From: UBA1100 sp964533265
GTDB lineage: Bacteria; Verrucomicrobiota; Verrucomicrobiia; Limisphaerales; UBA1100
NCBI GenBank assembly: GCA_964533265.1
Contig: CAZHJW010000111.1
Span: 1-7,254 of the forward strand
Direction: 5' to 3'
DNA: 7,254 bases
Part shown: in pieces, positions 1 to 6,847 of the stretch
Position numbering within the stretch: position 1 is the stretch's first letter
Layout of the letters: every line of letters begins with the position of its first letter
Notes under the pieces: generated by a model
What the model saw: the letters and a program-made list of their open reading frames with translations, nothing else
Told to the model about the DNA's origin: nothing
Database searches by the model: none
Program-made: the position numbers and the translations under genes

Positions 1-360
1 GTGGTGGTGGTGGCTTATTGCATTTCACTGCTTTTGATGAAAACGGCCAGTGTGTTTAATATCGGGATATGGTGTTTTAGTGGCTTCACGGCATTATTCC
101 CGATTGTGTTTTCAGCTTTATACTGGAGACGCGTAACAGCAGCTGGCGCGTACGCATGCATCGCAGTGACCGTATTACTTTGGGTAATATGGTTTAAAGA
201 CTCAGGTTTCGGGGCTGATAAGGGTTATGCGGTACTCGGCATGTTGCCCGCCGCTCCATTAACCATGGCCTCAGCTGTGGCCTTGATAATTGGATCGCTC
301 TTGAGCAAAGCCCCTGAGGAACGGAAGATAAACAAATTTTTCCCGAATAAACCGCGTTAA
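1..360 (+). CDS. Sodium:solute symporter (SSS/SLC5 family), C-terminal fragment
   Basis: This is the last 119 codons of a membrane transporter whose beginning lies left of the window. The frame is open from base 1, so the GTG there is probably not the true start. The fragment holds about four hydrophobic segments (near residues 1-14, 22-40, 48-65 and 76-98) and a short basic tail. A segment around residues 26-50 (FSGFTALFPIVFSALYWRR, then a TAAGAYA stretch) is typical of the late helices of SSS-family Na+/solute symporters, where a loop with W-R-R-x-T precedes a G-A-rich helix. SSS proteins use the sodium gradient to import sugars, organic acids, amino acids or vitamins across the inner membrane. 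The substrate cannot be read from this piece. It lies 67 bp upstream of the adenylase on the same strand with no terminator seen between them, so co-transcription is possible. Confidence 0.8.
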   Translation: MVVVAYCISLLLMKTASVFNIGIWCFSGFTALFPIVFSALYWRRVTAAGAYACIAVTVLLWVIWFKDSGFGADKGYAVLGMLPAAPLTMASAVALIIGSLLSKAPEERKINKFFPNKPR

Positions 361-427
361 ATCAGGTGCGAGTTTGACGAGATAGAACCCATGGGCGAAC
401 ATATGTCGCTCGTAACACAAAAACTTT

Positions 428-1519
428 ATGGCTGACTTGGATCAAAAAGTGCAGGAGGCGAAGGCGCAACTAGATGTGCATGCCGTGGATATTGTTAAGT
501 GGCATTTCTCACCCGAAACCGGATGTCCGTTCTGGCTCGGTTGGGCGAAGGAGGTAGGCTGGAGTCCCGCTGAGGAGATAACCAGTTTTGATGATATCAT
601 CGCGAAGTTCCCGAATTTTCAGGATGAATGGCTTCGGGATATGCAGCCGGAGGTATGGGTCCCCAATGAGTTTAAAGGGCAGCCTTTCAACATTTTTGAA
701 ACCGGCGGAACGACAGGCATGCCCAAACAACGTATTGGCTGGAATGATTACAAAGTGGACTACAGTGAGTTTTCCGACACGCTGGATGATGACGCTTTTC
801 CCCGTGACCACTATTGGCTGATGGTGGGGCCAACGGGCCCTCGCCGACTGCGCCTCGCTATAGAACATTTGGCCAATGTGCGAGGGTGTTCCTGTTATTT
901 CGTTGATTTGGATCCTCGTTGGGTTAAGAGGCTTATTGGTGAAAAACAGTTTGATCAGGCTAAGGCCTATATGGAACACGTGGTGGATCAGGCGACCACA
1001 ATCATGAAACATCGGAAGGTGAGCGCGCTATTTACGACGCCAAAACTACTTGAGAGCATTGCTGAGCGTTGCGAAGCTGAAGGAGGGAGCCTTTATGAAA
1101 GCGGTGTGCGTGGTGTTTTTTGCGGTGGTACAACGATGGATCCTCAATACACGCGCTTTCTGTGTGAGGAATTATTGGAAAATAAGATTGGGTTTGTGCC
1201 AACTTATGGCAACACCCTTATGGGGTTGGCCAAGCACAAGCCCCTGACGCCTGAGGACAAGTATTCCATCACCTATTTTGCCCCGCAGCCGCGCGCGGTA
1301 TTGCGGGTGGTAAATCCGGACACAGATCAGCCAGTGGATTATGAGGAATGGGGCCGTGTAGAGCTCACCACATTGACTAAAGAATTCTTTATGCCGCGCT
1401 TTTTGGAGCGCGATGAGGCTATTCGGCGCGCTCCTATAGATATCTACCCATGGGATGGGGTTGCGGAGGTGCGGCCTTTTGGTGCGTTGACCAAAAAAAT
1501 TGTAGAAGGCGTTTATTAA
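428..1519 (+). CDS. ANL-superfamily adenylate-forming protein lacking the C-terminal domain (EhpF/PaaK-like)
   Basis: Predicted cytoplasmic enzyme of 363 residues that would activate a carboxylic acid with ATP to an acyl-adenylate. Visible motifs are the phosphate-binding loop ETGGTTGMPK at 91-100 (ANL motif A3), a CGGTTM turn at 232-237, PTYGNTLMG at 258-266 at the position of motif A5, and WGRVELTTLTKEFFMPRF at 308-325, close to the GELVFTTLTKE region of phenylacetate-CoA ligases. The protein ends about 35 residues later. The usual C-terminal domain of about 110 residues, with the A10 catalytic lysine, is therefore absent. In A5 the usual Mg-binding glutamate appears to be Leu264. EhpF of griseoluteic acid biosynthesis is, as I recall, similarly short and works with an ALDH partner. 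No cysteine lies near the C-terminus, so a LuxE-type acyl transfer to a terminal cysteine is unlikely. The start ATG has no clear Shine-Dalgarno. The ALDH gene follows after 21 bp. Substrate is unknown; family assignment is good, exact function inferred. Confidence 0.8.
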   Translation: MADLDQKVQEAKAQLDVHAVDIVKWHFSPETGCPFWLGWAKEVGWSPAEEITSFDDIIAKFPNFQDEWLRDMQPEVWVPNEFKGQPFNIFETGGTTGMPKQRIGWNDYKVDYSEFSDTLDDDAFPRDHYWLMVGPTGPRRLRLAIEHLANVRGCSCYFVDLDPRWVKRLIGEKQFDQAKAYMEHVVDQATTIMKHRKVSALFTTPKLLESIAERCEAEGGSLYESGVRGVFCGGTTMDPQYTRFLCEELLENKIGFVPTYGNTLMGLAKHKPLTPEDKYSITYFAPQPRAVLRVVNPDTDQPVDYEEWGRVELTTLTKEFFMPRFLERDEAIRRAPIDIYPWDGVAEVRPFGALTKKIVEGVY

Positions 1520-1540
1520 ATTTTTTAGACACATATTATC

Positions 1541-2983
1541 ATGATTAATATTCCTGTTTTACGCTGGGGCGAGCCTTATGACAGCCTTGAAACTGAAGAG
1601 GTAATTCATCATCGCACAGGTGAGGTATTGGCCAAGGTGGGTCAAGCCAATCCCGGCCTGCTGGCGCGCGACATGCGCAAGGCGGCACGTGCCCGCGAGG
1701 TATTGCGCGAAATTCCCATCAAGGATCTCGTGGAAATGATGAAGAAGGCCGGTAACTTGTACCTCAATGAGACGTTGCCCTTGGGCGATGGGCAGCAGAC
1801 CCCTGATGACTTCGCGCGGCAGCAATCCGCCTCAACCGGTTTGCCTGAACACATGTGTAAGTTCAACATGGAGAAGAATCATTTCGTCCTGAATCACATG
1901 GATCAGATTCTCGATGCCCTGACACGCGGGTTGGATATAGACATACTTCAGCGGGGTTTTGGTGTTGAGGAACGGGGAGTGCCGGTGAGCTATCAGGCTC
2001 AATCACCGGTACTTGGCATGGTGTTGCCTAGTAATTCGCCTGGGGTGCATACGCTGTGGATGCCGGTTATTCCAATGCAGATTGGTTTGATTCTCAAGCC
2101 CGGCCCGCAGGAGCCTTGGACGCCTTACCGCATGTTTGCTGCGTTTACCGAGGCGGGGGTGCCTAAGGAATGCATCGGCATTTATCCCGGCGGACCGGAC
2201 ATGGGTGCGGAGACGGTAGCACGGTGTGGTCGCGTGATGATTTTTGGCAGTACGCAAACGGTCAAAAATTATTCAGGCAACGAGCAGGTGCAGGTGCACG
2301 GCCCGGGTTATAGTAAGATTTTGTTGGGAGATGATGTCGTCGATCAGTGGGAGGACTACCTCGACCTTATGGTCGATAGTATCTACAAGAACAGCGGCCG
2401 TGGGTGTATCAACTGCTCTGGTGTGTGGGCTTCGCGTCACACCGAGGAAATTGCCGAGGCCATAGCTGACCGTGTAGGGCCGTACGAGGTGAAAGATACC
2501 ACCGATCCAGATGCCGGTTTGGCTGCATTTACTGTTCCCAATCAGGCTGAGGCTATTTGGGGTATGATTGAAGAGGGTTGCAAGGAAGGCGGCACCACGC
2601 ACGTGACCGAAAAGCATGGTACCCGCCTAGAACAAATGGATCGCTGTGATTACATCCGCCCCACCATTCTCCATTGTGATTCGCCTGATTTGAAGATGGC
2701 AAATACTGAGTACATGTTCCCTTTCACAAGCGTAGTAAAATGTCCTCAAGAAAAGATGATCGAGAAGATCGGGGGGACCCTCGTCGCTTCGGCCATCACC
2801 AACGATGAAGCTTGGGCAGCCCAACTCACAGATGCCACCAACATCGATCGCCTCAACATTGGCCCTTTGCCCACGATTGCGCTCAACTGGCTGCAACCGC
2901 ATGAGGGCAGTATCGTTGACTTTCTGTTCCGCACGCGTGCTTATCAGACCTCGGATGAGCGCTTGCAACGCCTCTGCAACTGA
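1541..2983 (+). CDS. Aldehyde dehydrogenase-superfamily protein, probable acyl reductase (EhpG/LuxC-like role)
   Basis: A 480-residue protein, full length for the NAD(P)-dependent aldehyde dehydrogenase superfamily. In order: PSNSPG at 163-168 in place of the usual PWNFP; LKPGPQEPWT at 185-194, the cofactor-binding KP segment; FGSTQTV at 235-241, the Rossmann FTGST turn; YKNSGRGCINC at 282-292, equivalent to the NxGQxC active site, with catalytic Cys289; and TEYMFPF at 389-395, equivalent to EEIFGP. By eye, the general-base glutamate of oxidative ALDHs (E in LELGG) is not present: the region reads VQVHGPGYSK at 250-259. Loss of this base is common in acylating and reductive ALDHs, which do not need to hydrolyse the thioester. 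With the adenylase just upstream, I infer reduction of an activated acyl group to an aldehyde; acid or acyl-CoA formation from an aldehyde is the alternative. The ATG at 1541 follows an AT-rich stretch with no Shine-Dalgarno. Confidence 0.85.
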   Translation: MINIPVLRWGEPYDSLETEEVIHHRTGEVLAKVGQANPGLLARDMRKAARAREVLREIPIKDLVEMMKKAGNLYLNETLPLGDGQQTPDDFARQQSASTGLPEHMCKFNMEKNHFVLNHMDQILDALTRGLDIDILQRGFGVEERGVPVSYQAQSPVLGMVLPSNSPGVHTLWMPVIPMQIGLILKPGPQEPWTPYRMFAAFTEAGVPKECIGIYPGGPDMGAETVARCGRVMIFGSTQTVKNYSGNEQVQVHGPGYSKILLGDDVVDQWEDYLDLMVDSIYKNSGRGCINCSGVWASRHTEEIAEAIADRVGPYEVKDTTDPDAGLAAFTVPNQAEAIWGMIEEGCKEGGTTHVTEKHGTRLEQMDRCDYIRPTILHCDSPDLKMANTEYMFPFTSVVKCPQEKMIEKIGGTLVASAITNDEAWAAQLTDATNIDRLNIGPLPTIALNWLQPHEGSIVDFLFRTRAYQTSDERLQRLCN

Positions 2984-3017
2984 AGAAGCCAGCTGCGGAG
3001 AACGTCTTAAATCGCCC

Positions 3018-4202
3018 ATGAGTAATCCAGCCGAACTGGTCAATCAATCGAGTTTTGATAGTCAACTTCATCTACGGTTGATTTTCGGTAATGGGGAGGT
3101 TGAGCATGTTGGAGAATTGGCGGTTGAATATGGAGCAAATAAGGTTCTGCTTGTTACCGATCCGGGTATTCGTTCTGCCGGGCACGTTGACAAAGTCTTC
3201 GCCAGTCTGGAGGCAGCTAAACTGCAGGTTGTTGTTTACGATCAAGCTAAGGAAAACCCCACTACCGAATGCGTTGCTGAATGCGTCGAATTAGCAAAGG
3301 CTGAGCAGATCGATTTCATCATTGGTCTGGGCGGAGGTAGTTCCATGGATACTGCCAAGGGATGCAACTTCATTCTGACAAACGGCGGAGAGATGAAGGA
3401 CTACTGGGGAGTTGGGAAGGCTTCCAAGCCGATGTTGCCATTAATTGCCATTCCCACTACCGCTGGGACTGGAAGCGAATGCCAGAGTTTTGCGCTGATT
3501 TCTGATGCCACCAGTCATGCAAAGATGGCTTGCGGGGATCCCAAGGCAATGGCCAAGGTGGCGATCTTGGATCCAGAGCTTACCCTGTCGCAACCGTCGC
3601 GCGTGACTGCCTGCACAGGTATTGACGCCGTGGCACACGCCGTGGAGTCGGCCGTGACACGTAAGAGTAATGAAACTTCACAGCAATATTCTAGAGTCGC
3701 TTTTGGCTTGCTCAGTGAAAGCCTGCCTGTGGTTCTCAAAGAACCTGCAAATCTTGAAGCACGGGGGCGTATGCTTTTGGGCGCAGCCTTTGCGGGTACC
3801 GCTATCGAACATAGTATGCTTGGCGCGGCACATTCAGCGGCCAACCCCTTAACGGCTCACTACAACGTCATCCACGGTCAGGCAGTCGGCATGATGTTGC
3901 CACATGTGGTTCGATTTAATGGTGAGGATAGGACTACGGCAGACGCTTATTTTAAGCTGATTGAAGGGACAGCCATTGGTTTGGATAATGGTTCCCTGGC
4001 CCATGAGGTTCTTGCAGGGGAGTTGGAAGGATTATTAGATGTGGCTGAAATGCCACGGAACCTTTCTAAGTGTGGCGTGAAAACCACGATACTTGGAGTG
4101 CTTTCAGAGGAAGCCGCCAGTCAATGGACCGCTAGTTTTAATCCGCGGGATATTGAGGCAACTGACTTTTTGGAGCTTTATCAAAGAGCTCTAAGAGTAT
4201 GA
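3018..4202 (+). CDS. Iron-containing (group III) alcohol dehydrogenase
   Basis: A 394-residue NAD(P)-dependent alcohol dehydrogenase expected to interconvert an aldehyde and a primary alcohol in the cytoplasm. The N-terminal Rossmann-like half carries GGGSSMDTAK at 105-114 and PTTAGTGSE at 146-154, both dinucleotide-binding signatures. The C-terminal helical half carries the metal site: Asp203 and His207 in GIDAVAHAVE, His272 in GAAHSAANP, and His286 in VIHGQAVG. All four ligands are present with spacing like that of FucO, so the enzyme should be active. The frame is open upstream to 2805, but that stretch overlaps the ALDH gene and has no family similarity. ATG 3018 gives the normal family length, with a weak GGAG about 17 bp upstream. 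It lies 34 bp after the ALDH, pointing to one operon. The likely role is the final aldehyde reduction, or the first alcohol oxidation if the pathway runs the other way. Confidence 0.92.
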   Translation: MSNPAELVNQSSFDSQLHLRLIFGNGEVEHVGELAVEYGANKVLLVTDPGIRSAGHVDKVFASLEAAKLQVVVYDQAKENPTTECVAECVELAKAEQIDFIIGLGGGSSMDTAKGCNFILTNGGEMKDYWGVGKASKPMLPLIAIPTTAGTGSECQSFALISDATSHAKMACGDPKAMAKVAILDPELTLSQPSRVTACTGIDAVAHAVESAVTRKSNETSQQYSRVAFGLLSESLPVVLKEPANLEARGRMLLGAAFAGTAIEHSMLGAAHSAANPLTAHYNVIHGQAVGMMLPHVVRFNGEDRTTADAYFKLIEGTAIGLDNGSLAHEVLAGELEGLLDVAEMPRNLSKCGVKTTILGVLSEEAASQWTASFNPRDIEATDFLELYQRALRV

Positions 4203-4325
4203 CTTTTTGATGCCATCCAATTGATTAGTGCGCTACTTATGGTGCATCCTGATACGCAGCCAGATGAGAAGCCGTACCTATAATAAACTTGTTTAACCTA
4301 AAAATATTAAGCATATAAAACCCTC
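4203..4325 (+). promoter_or_regulatory. Spacer with possible promoter for the MFS gene
   Basis: This 123 bp gap is the largest between the plus-strand genes. It contains a perfect TATAAT at 4279-4284, about 40 bp before the MFS start, followed by an A+T-rich leader. The expected -35 position (about 4256-4261) reads GCAGCC and does not match TTGACA, so the promoter call rests on the -10 box alone. No terminator hairpin is evident after the alcohol dehydrogenase, so read-through from the upstream operon is also possible. Confidence 0.3.
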
Positions 4326-6164
4326 ATGAGTTCTAACGACGCTTCCGATTCTGGATTGAAACTCACCCGCACCCAATGGCTGATCTGCATTATTGCCACT
4401 ATTGGATTCCTGTTTGATATCTACGAGCTGTTAATGCTGCCACTGGTGGCCAAGTCTGCTCTGCTGGATATGGCTGGAATTAAACCCGGTACACCCGAAT
4501 TTTTAACATGGGTAGGCAGGTTGTTTTTTATACCGGCCATTGTTGGTGGTATTTTCGGTCTCATGGGAGGATGGCTCACCGATCGGTTCGGGAGGCGAAA
4601 GGTTCTAACTTTCAGTATTCTTCTGTATGCTTTTTCGGCTTTTTGTGCTGGTTTCTGTGTTAATCCATGGCAACTACTTTTCTTTCGTTGTTTAGTTTTT
4701 ATCGGTGTGTGCGTTGAATTCGTTGCTGCCGTGGCTTGGCTTGCGGAACTCTTTCCAAACATTGTTCAACGCGAAAAGGTATTAGGCTATACGCAGGCTT
4801 TCTCTTCGGTCGGCGGATTGACAGTAGCTATCGTAAACGGCTGGCTTGCGAGTTTAGCTACACAAGGGAGTTTACCCACAATCAGTGAATTGGGCATCCC
4901 CGGATGGGGGATAATCACCGGTTTATTCGGATCGATATTGGGGCAAATCCCCGAAACCAGCGAATCGGTCTGGCGCCTGACTCTCATGAGTGGCCTCATT
5001 CCTGCCATCCCTCTAATTATTATTCGCCCCTTTCTTCCAGAGTCGCCTCAATGGCAGAAGAAGAAGGACGCAGGCGAACTCAAACGAGCGAGTATTAGAG
5101 AACTGTTTTCTCCTCAACTATGTAAAACCACAATTATAGCCACTATCCTTTTTGCTCTCGCTTACGGTGCAGCCTTCGGGTCCTTGCAACAGATGCGCCT
5201 GATTATTCCCGAGACTCCCCAGGTGGTTGAAGCGGCCAAGACTGCTGGCAAGAGGGCATCTGCCGCAGCGACTGAAGCTGGAAAACCGGATAAAGCCGTA
5301 ACGATCGCCCGCGTCAAGGCCGCTAAGGGAGCGGAACAGATAGCGGCAGCCAAAGTCACCAAGGTGCAAGAGGTGGGCGGGTTGTACGGACGAGCAATTA
5401 TGGCACTATTGGTCATTACTATTATCGCTCGTGGGACCACCAATGTTTGGGCATTTGTCGGCTGGACACAACTTGCATTCTTTCTGGTGCTCGAAGGGAT
5501 GGCTGGTTTTCAAGGTTCATTAAATGAACATTTTATTAGAGCTGGAAAAGGTCTTGTCTTTGGAGGAGTAATTGGCGTGCCGGTTTGGTTTATATGCTCA
5601 AACATCATCAGGACAATGAAGGGGGCGCCTTCTGGCAAGGTGCTCAGGTTGTTCCAGTTGCCGGGTATGATTATTATCCCTCTAACCTTTGCTTTTCTAA
5701 TTACCAATAGTCTGGGGGCTGCCTACATTGGCATGTTCCTGTGTGGGTTTCTTGTGGTGGGTCAATTCACCTTCTGGGGCAACATGTTGCCAAAATTGTT
5801 TCCCATTCACTTGCGCGGTACCGGCGAAAGTTTCGCGGCCAATATTGGGGGCCGCCTTTTTGGGACTAGTTTCGCGTGGATTTCAACTACCATAGCCGCT
5901 GCGACGTTCTGGCCGGATGATTTTACCGTCCCAAAGAAAATGGCCTATACAGCGGCAGGAGTAGGGCTATTTGTTTTTGCTCTCGGCTGGGTTGTGGCGG
6001 GGCAGCTCCCAGAGCCGCAATTTACCGACCATGAAGATGAGGGAAAAAAGATCGACTCTTCTGAGGATGATGAAATTGAGGAAGAGGAAACAACGGCTCC
6101 TGTATCTGACTCAGATTTGGACGAAGATGCGAACACTGCCTCAGGTGAAGAAGAAAAGATCTGA
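4326..6164 (+). CDS. Major facilitator superfamily transporter with periplasmic Ala/Lys-rich insert and acidic tail
   Basis: A 612-residue inner-membrane carrier, well above the usual 400-500 for MFS. The N-terminal half has about six membrane segments (near 17-40, 66-84, 94-111, 116-138, 155-178, 217-236), with the family signature GGWLTDRFGRRK at 81-92 after helix 2 and FLPESPQW at 236-243 after helix 6, as in metabolite and sugar porters. The second half shows further helices from 356 to 560 and a LFPIHLRGTGES segment at 491-502, typical of the loop after helix 10. Two additions stand out: residues about 297-350 are a soluble Ala/Lys-rich stretch between helices 7 and 8, predicted periplasmic, and residues 566-612 form a strongly acidic cytoplasmic tail rich in Glu, Asp and Ser. 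The substrate is unknown, and the position beside the acid/aldehyde/alcohol enzymes suggests an organic acid or related metabolite. The start ATG has no clear Shine-Dalgarno. Confidence 0.85.
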   Translation: MSSNDASDSGLKLTRTQWLICIIATIGFLFDIYELLMLPLVAKSALLDMAGIKPGTPEFLTWVGRLFFIPAIVGGIFGLMGGWLTDRFGRRKVLTFSILLYAFSAFCAGFCVNPWQLLFFRCLVFIGVCVEFVAAVAWLAELFPNIVQREKVLGYTQAFSSVGGLTVAIVNGWLASLATQGSLPTISELGIPGWGIITGLFGSILGQIPETSESVWRLTLMSGLIPAIPLIIIRPFLPESPQWQKKKDAGELKRASIRELFSPQLCKTTIIATILFALAYGAAFGSLQQMRLIIPETPQVVEAAKTAGKRASAAATEAGKPDKAVTIARVKAAKGAEQIAAAKVTKVQEVGGLYGRAIMALLVITIIARGTTNVWAFVGWTQLAFFLVLEGMAGFQGSLNEHFIRAGKGLVFGGVIGVPVWFICSNIIRTMKGAPSGKVLRLFQLPGMIIIPLTFAFLITNSLGAAYIGMFLCGFLVVGQFTFWGNMLPKLFPIHLRGTGESFAANIGGRLFGTSFAWISTTIAAATFWPDDFTVPKKMAYTAAGVGLFVFALGWVVAGQLPEPQFTDHEDEGKKIDSSEDDEIEEEETTAPVSDSDLDEDANTASGEEEKI

Positions 6165-6173
6165 GATGCTCAG
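6161..6173. terminator. Weak hairpin at the convergent junction
   Basis: The perfect inverted repeat CTGAG-ATG-CTCAG overlaps the MFS stop codon. On the plus strand a TTTTTATTT run begins seven bases after the stem. On the minus strand the stem is followed at once by ATCTTTTCTT. This could act as a bidirectional terminator between the convergent MFS and DMT-like genes, but a 5 bp stem is short. A second run of seven T lies at 6219-6225, with no good stem before it. Confidence 0.25.
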
Positions 6174-6211
6174 CACGCAATTTTTATTTACCGGACCGAA
6201 CGGGAAAGAAG

Positions 6212-6805
6212 TTAACCCTTTTTTTCTCCATTTTCCGTGGAAAGTTTCTCACTCTGGGATAAGCCTTCAACTTTTTCAGGGTCAGGTGGTTTGGGAGGGT
6301 TCTTCGTGACGAGATAACCCCCTGCCGCAGCCAAAACAATGCCAAGGATAAAGGGTGCTTTTACGTAAGGCCAGTTGCCTTCTTTAGTGGTGTTGATTAC
6401 AGCATTCACAATTGGAGCACCTGCAAAAATGATAGACATGATTACCGGCACGTAAATCGGAGGGTTGGGAGAGGCTCCAAAGGCCAGCAAGACGCCTAAA
6501 GCTCCGATAGCGCCTAGAATTCCGGCGATGAGCGACCATTTCAATCCCTTGTCTGGATAAGCCCAAAAGTCGATGGGACCGCCTTTGACTTTCAAGATAA
6601 TGATTGGGGCGATCACAGCCGTGAGAAAATAAGCCAATCCAACCCACAAGAATGCCATGATACGCGCGTGATCAGCGTTTTGTTTTTCCGATCCCACCAT
6701 GTTCATGGAACCGGTGTGCATGCATACACCATAAGTTCCCCAACAGATAACGGTAACTAGAGCCCATGCGTACCATGGAATGCAGGATGCAGTGGTGGTT
6801 GCCAT
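6212..6805 (-). CDS. Small DMT/EamA-like multi-pass membrane protein
   Basis: A 197-residue integral membrane protein from the ATG at 6805. A longer reading from a TTG at 6844 adds 13 basic, non-hydrophobic residues and would start four bases from the upstream stop; I prefer the ATG. About five hydrophobic segments are visible (near 12-29, 50-72, 89-110, 117-138, 150-166), followed by a charged proline-rich tail (KNPPKPPDPEK and on). The first helix with CWGTYG and the glycine-rich GILGAIGALGVLLAFG resemble half of a drug/metabolite transporter, whose full-length members have ten helices. Such half-size proteins may work as dimers, which is inference. It is co-oriented with the thioesterase gene and begins 42 bp after that gene's stop, so the two may form one transcript. 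The substrate is unknown. Confidence 0.6.
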   Translation of the reverse strand: MATTTASCIPWYAWALVTVICWGTYGVCMHTGSMNMVGSEKQNADHARIMAFLWVGLAYFLTAVIAPIIILKVKGGPIDFWAYPDKGLKWSLIAGILGAIGALGVLLAFGASPNPPIYVPVIMSIIFAGAPIVNAVINTTKEGNWPYVKAPFILGIVLAAAGGYLVTKNPPKPPDPEKVEGLSQSEKLSTENGEKKG

Positions 6806-6847
6806 AATCTTTGTGACTCTAGTATTTGGGCGCGATGGCTTCAAATG

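Noticed and set aside
1..13. GTG-rich triplet repeat at the left edge
   Set aside because: It encodes the valine run of a membrane helix in the symporter and is too short to be a meaningful repeat.
374..406. TTGACG at 374-379 as a -35 box for the adenylase operon
   Set aside because: No acceptable -10 sequence lies at 16-18 bp; the nearest AT-rich hexamers are too far away.
391..435. Fourteen-codon reading frame overlapping the adenylase start, possible leader peptide
   Set aside because: No ribosome binding site, no run of regulatory codons and no attenuator hairpin; such short frames are expected by chance.
509..1012. Long minus-strand frame inside the adenylase gene
   Set aside because: It lies wholly within a gene with clear family motifs, and its translation resembles no known protein; it is a shadow of the real coding strand.
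2805..3017. In-frame extension of the alcohol dehydrogenase by 71 residues into the ALDH gene
   Set aside because: The extra sequence overlaps a well-supported gene, has no family similarity, and ATG 3018 gives the normal length and N-terminus for iron alcohol dehydrogenases.
6806..6844. TTG start at 6844 for the DMT-like protein
   Set aside because: The added 13 residues are not membrane-like and the start is a rare codon; ATG 6805 places the first helix at the usual distance from the N-terminus.
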